This document shows, in pieces, positions 61,335 to 64,000 of a stretch of DNA of 64,000 bases. Made by a program: the position numbers and the translations under genes. Under the pieces are notes generated by a model. That model was not told the DNA's origin and did not search any database. It worked only from the letters and a program-made list of their open reading frames with translations. Source of the DNA: Mycolicibacterium chubuense NBB4 (GTDB lineage: Bacteria; Actinomycetota; Actinomycetes; Mycobacteriales; Mycobacteriaceae); contig NC_018027.1 of assembly GCF_000266905.1 (NCBI RefSeq), positions 4,464,001 to 4,528,000 on the forward strand. The letters run 5' to 3'. Numbering within the stretch: the first letter of the stretch is position 1; every line of letters starts with the position of its first letter.

Positions 61335-62143
61335 CCGAGACCCCATCGGTCACCGCCACCGAACTCGTTGCACCACCGTCGGTTCCACCGCTGCCCGCCG
61401 ATCTGGATGCCGGGCTGCGACGGCTGAAGCTGGCCGCCGTGCGACGCACCGCACCCGAGGTACTGATCACCGCCAAGACCCAACGCTGGACCCCCGAGGA
61501 AGTGCTACGGACACTGGTCGAAACCGAACTGGCCGCCCGCGACGCCTCCAACGTCGTCAACCGACTCAAGGCCGCGGCGTTCCCCGTCCCCAAGACGTTG
61601 GAGTCATTCAACGTGGCCGCGTCCTCGATCCCGGCGAAGACCTTCGACTACCTGTCGAACCTGGAATGGATTCACACCCAACAGAACCTGGCGATCATCG
61701 GACCGGCAGGGACAGGAAAGTCCCACACGCTGATCGGGTTGGGGACCGCGGCGATCCACGCCGGACTCAAGGTCCGCTACTTCACCGCCGCCGACCTCGT
61801 CGAGACCCTCTACCGCGGCCTGGCCGGCAACACCGTCGGCAAGATCATCGAATCCCTGCTCCGGACCGATCTGATCATCCTCGACGAACTCGGCTTCGCC
61901 CCACTCGACGACACCGGCACCCAGCTGCTGTTCCGCCTCGTCGCCGGCGCCTACGAACGCCGGTCTTTGGCCATCGGATCGCACTGGCCCTTCGAGCAGT
62001 GGGGCCGATTCCTGCCCGAGCAGACCACCGCCGTCAGCATCCTCGACCGGCTCCTTCACCACGCCACCGTCGTCATCACCGACGGCGACTCCTACCGCAT
62101 GAAAGACGCCAAACACCGAAAGGAGCAATCCAAGCCAACCTAG
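61331..62143 (+). CDS. istB: IS21 helper ATPase IstB
   Basis: 270 aa AAA+ protein. Walker A GPAGTGKSHTLIGLG, Walker B RTDLIILDELGFAPLDD, sensor I-like SLAIGSHWPFEQWG, and a DnaC-like C-terminus LHHATVVITDGDSYRMKDAK. Its N-terminus is longer than common IstB (Pro-rich 25 residues). It selects target DNA and activates IstA. Confidence 0.93.
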   Translation: MTETPSVTATELVAPPSVPPLPADLDAGLRRLKLAAVRRTAPEVLITAKTQRWTPEEVLRTLVETELAARDASNVVNRLKAAAFPVPKTLESFNVAASSIPAKTFDYLSNLEWIHTQQNLAIIGPAGTGKSHTLIGLGTAAIHAGLKVRYFTAADLVETLYRGLAGNTVGKIIESLLRTDLIILDELGFAPLDDTGTQLLFRLVAGAYERRSLAIGSHWPFEQWGRFLPEQTTAVSILDRLLHHATVVITDGDSYRMKDAKHRKEQSKPT

Positions 62144-62514
62144 GAACTACCGCACGGGGTGGGGACTTTTATCTGGCCACCAGCGGGGACATCAACTTGG
62201 CCATTGACAGCGTGGCCGAGCAGCGGTGCCAGGCCGTTTTTGCAGCGATCGGCGACGGCTCGTCGATTTCGTCGGACGACCTGAGTGGCGGTATCGCGGT
62301 AGATGCTGCACACCCGCTTGCCCGCTGCGAGGACGAGGGGTTAAAGGGTCTGCCGGACCGGTCCTATCGGCCGGCGTCGCGTCCGCATCACGATGCGCGC
62401 CGATGCGGAGGCGTTGGGAGCGCGGAGTGCCGATGAAGCTCTGGCCAGTGGATGTCGTGCGTGGGGTCGCGTTGGCCGATGACACCTCGGCCAAGGTGTG
62501 GCACAACGCCTAAC

Positions 62515-63385
62515 TGAATCGCCCTGGTTCTGCCGGAGGCTCGATCTATTGGATTTCGACCAGGGGTTGGTCGATCCGTTGGGCATCGTAGAACGCGGCT
62601 TCGAATTCGGTGGGTGCGACGTCGTCGAGGTAGCTGTGCAGGCGGGCGGTGTTGTGCCAGTACACCCAGCTCAGGGTGGCCAATTCGACGTCCTCGACCG
62701 TCTTCCACGGCTCGGTGCGGGCCGGCCCGTAGATCAGCTCGGCTTTGTAGTATCCGTTCACCGTTTCGGCGAGGGCGTTGTCGAAGCTGTCGCCGACGGA
62801 TCCGATCGAAGGCAGCGCACCGATCTCAGCGAGGCGCTCGCCGTAGCGGATGGAGGTGAACTGCGAGCCGGCATCGGAGTGACAGCGCAAGCCCGGCAGC
62901 GTGTTTCCGCGTGACCAGCGCGCCATCTCCACCGCGTCGAGCACCATGGTGGTGCGCATGTTCGATGCCACCCGCCACCCGACGATCGTCCGGGAGAACG
63001 CGTCGACGATGAAGCAGACGTAGGCCACCCCCGACCAGGTCGGGACGTAGGTCAGGTCGGTCACCCACAACTGGTTGGGCGCCGATGCGCTGAATCGGCG
63101 GTTGACGAGATCGGGATGCCGCGCTGCGGCCGTGTCGGCTGCGGTGGTCTTGACCCGATTGCCGCGCCGGACGCCTTCGATGCCGAGGCGGCGCATCAGG
63201 CGCCCGACCTGATCACGGCCGATGCCGTGGCCGGCTCGACGTGCGGCTTTCCACAGCTTGCGGACCCCGTAGACGCGGTAATTGTCCTCCCAGAGCTTGC
63301 GCAGGGCTGGCCCCAGCTCGGCGTCGCGGACTGCCCGCGTTGAGGGCGGACGGGTCTTGGTGTCGTAGTAGACATCCCACGTCAG
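62515..63385 (-). pseudogene. IS3-family OrfB transposase, 5'-truncated (orfA lost)
   Basis: The coding part ends at 62546. The frame is open from 63385: TWDVYYDTKTRPPSTRAVRDAELGP, YGVRKLWKAARRAGHGIGRDQVGRLMRRLGI, then the rve core LWVTDLTYVPTWSGVAYVCFIVDAF (D), HSDAGSQFTS (D) and VGDSFDNALAETVNGYYKAELI (E). A tip-like TGAATCGCCC lies at 62515. The N-terminus and all of orfA are replaced by the IS110 gene, whose stop is at 63392. Confidence 0.85.
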
Positions 63386-63391
63386 TGACAG

Positions 63392-64000
63392 TCAAGCGGC
63401 GGTGGCTTCTTCGGGAGGAGATGCGTTCGGCCAAGCACCGTCTTCGGTCCACGGCTGGTGGTTGGTCAGGCACCACCACAGGCGCCCGAGAAGTTTGTTG
63501 GCCAGGTTGCGCAGCGCTGCATTGTGATGGTCTCCGGCGGCTCGGCGGCGGTCGTAGTGCTCACGGGCGCCCACTGACTTGGTCAGGATGGTGAAGGCCC
63601 ACCAGTGGCAGGCGTCGGCGAGGCGCTTGTTGCGGACTTTGCGTGCCTTGACGTAGTGCGAACGCCCAGAGGCGATGGTGACTGGTGCTGTGCCCGCGTA
63701 GGCGCGCAGACTCTGGGGATTGCTGAATCGTGCTGGATCGTCGCCGACTTCGGCCAGTATCCGAGCTGCCAGAACCGGTCCCAGTCCGGGGACCGAGCGC
63801 AGCAGAGTCGACTGCGGATGTTGGTCGAACTCGCACATGAGTGCCTTCTCCAATTCATCGACGGCGGCTCGCATCGCGACGACGCTTCCTACCAGGCCTT
63901 GCACAACGTGTCCGTAGGCCATTTCGACGCATGTCGGTTGACGCAGCGCCGGGGTCCTCAGTGCGGTGAGGATCCGCTCCGCCAGCACAGGATGGTTGCC
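63392..64000 (-). CDS. IS110-family transposase, C-terminal part (runs off window)
   Basis: 203 codons, open to the window edge. The visible part is the C-terminal transposase_20 domain: LRSVPGLGPVLAARILAEVGDDPARFSNPQSLRAYAGTAPVTIASG, HWWAFTILTKSVGAREHYDRRRAAGDHHNAALRNLANKLLGRLWWCL. The N-terminal DEDD RuvC-like domain lies outside. IS110 elements encode bridge-type RNAs next to the transposase; the flank that would hold one cannot be assessed here. Confidence 0.9.
   Translation of the reverse strand, partial: GNHPVLAERILTALRTPALRQPTCVEMAYGHVVQGLVGSVVAMRAAVDELEKALMCEFDQHPQSTLLRSVPGLGPVLAARILAEVGDDPARFSNPQSLRAYAGTAPVTIASGRSHYVKARKVRNKRLADACHWWAFTILTKSVGAREHYDRRRAAGDHHNAALRNLANKLLGRLWWCLTNHQPWTEDGAWPNASPPEEATAA

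Larger units (their letters stand above)
59653..62209 (+). mobile_element. IS21-family insertion sequence, intact, with 5-bp target duplication
   Basis: Left tip TGTCCGTGGCCATG (59653) and right tip read inward TGTCAATGGCCAAG (62209) agree. Internal terminal repeats are strong: 59697-59733 and 62153-62189 are inverted copies with one mismatch in 37. GCGTG flanks both sides (59648-59652 and 62210-62214). It carries istA and istB. Such multiple terminal repeats and short duplications are typical of IS21. Confidence 0.92.
59635..62440 (+). pseudogene. Second IS481-type transposase fragment, split by the IS21 element
   Basis: Before the IS21 insertion: ATG 59635, MRELSV. After it, in frame from 62215: AEQRCQAVFAAIGDGSSIS, then CEDEGLKGLPDRSYRPASRPHH, which follows the N-terminus of IS481 transposases (MRELSVAEQR..AVL..., RYEDEGLKGL.DRS.RP). 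The sequence decays after ~62400; the catalytic domain is absent. Only 59635-59652 and 62215-62440 belong to it. Confidence 0.65.

Noticed and set aside
59352..61346. A 664-codon minus-strand frame opposite istA
   Set aside because: Lies wholly opposite the IS21 transposase and the IS481 ends; no recognisable motif.
62226..62513. A 95-codon plus-strand frame between IS21 and IS3
   Set aside because: Overlaps the decayed IS481 reading frame, which explains the sequence better; its tail (62440-62514) matches nothing I know.

Overview
The window is high-GC DNA from a non-tuberculous Mycobacterium / Mycolicibacterium. Most of it is a chromosomal backbone whose gene content and neighbourhoods match (from memory, not by search) the M. 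tuberculosis Rv0923c-Rv0953c region: an F420-type oxidoreductase (Rv0953c-like), sucD/sucC, M23 peptidase, uvrD1, chorismate mutase, pgi, SDR, Nei/Fpg, LLM oxidoreductase (Rv0940c-like), ligD, ku, SDR (Rv0927c-like), Rv0926c-like, mntH and an Rv0923c-like gene. A DUF1365-sigK-rskA block follows. Many genes look leaderless: a TANNNT -10 element sits 6-8 nt before the ATG/GTG. Four copies of the TnnAACnnGTTnnA box (KstR type, cholesterol/lipid regulon) lie at 936, 6167, 26766 and 41080, each in front of a lipid-type redox or thiolase-like gene.

Layout. 0-6.4 kb: partial PLP decarboxylase, membrane protein, F420-type enzyme, a WXG-containing protein followed by two paralogous lipoproteins, and a thiolase-like protein. 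6.4-7.9 kb: an IS30-family element sitting inside what looks like a bidirectional terminator hairpin. 7.9-25 kb: central metabolism and DNA repair (sucCD, M23, SRPBCC-monooxygenase fusion, uvrD1, chorismate mutase, acyltransferase, succinate-semialdehyde dehydrogenase, pgi, GH16, SDR, Nei). 25-35 kb: diiron AurF-like enzyme with a DUF4873-type partner, oxidoreductase, glycosyltransferase, methyltransferase, ROK regulator, a KDPG-aldolase-like protein without its catalytic residues, MFS exporter, VOC protein and RNase HI. 35-41 kb: HNH/DUF222 protein and the NHEJ pair LigD/Ku around a PfkB kinase. 41-52 kb: SDR, an Rv0926c-like gene with an internal stop, secreted peptides, MntH, a GGCT-polyglutamate hydrolase fusion, DUF1365, SigK/RskA, YbdK ligase, an F420-type enzyme, and a three-gene oxidase-subunit operon.

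51.9-59.5 kb is a genomic island in the 3' end of tRNA-Arg(CCU), bounded by a 14-bp direct repeat. It holds a frameshifted tyrosine integrase and a lower-GC two-gene operon: a restriction-endonuclease/STAND-NTPase protein of 790 aa, and an 801-aa protein of unknown N-terminus with a zinc ribbon and a PD-(D/E)XK nuclease motif. This is the best candidate for an undescribed (anti-phage) system. 58.4-64 kb is an IS graveyard: a decayed IS481, an intact IS21 (with target duplication) nested in a second IS481 fragment, a truncated IS3 and an IS110.

The strongest regulatory find is in front of chorismate mutase (16161-16264). A 19-codon leader peptide with Trp, Phe-Phe-Tyr and Tyr codons is followed by mutually exclusive hairpins, i.e. 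a textbook-shaped ribosome-mediated attenuator.
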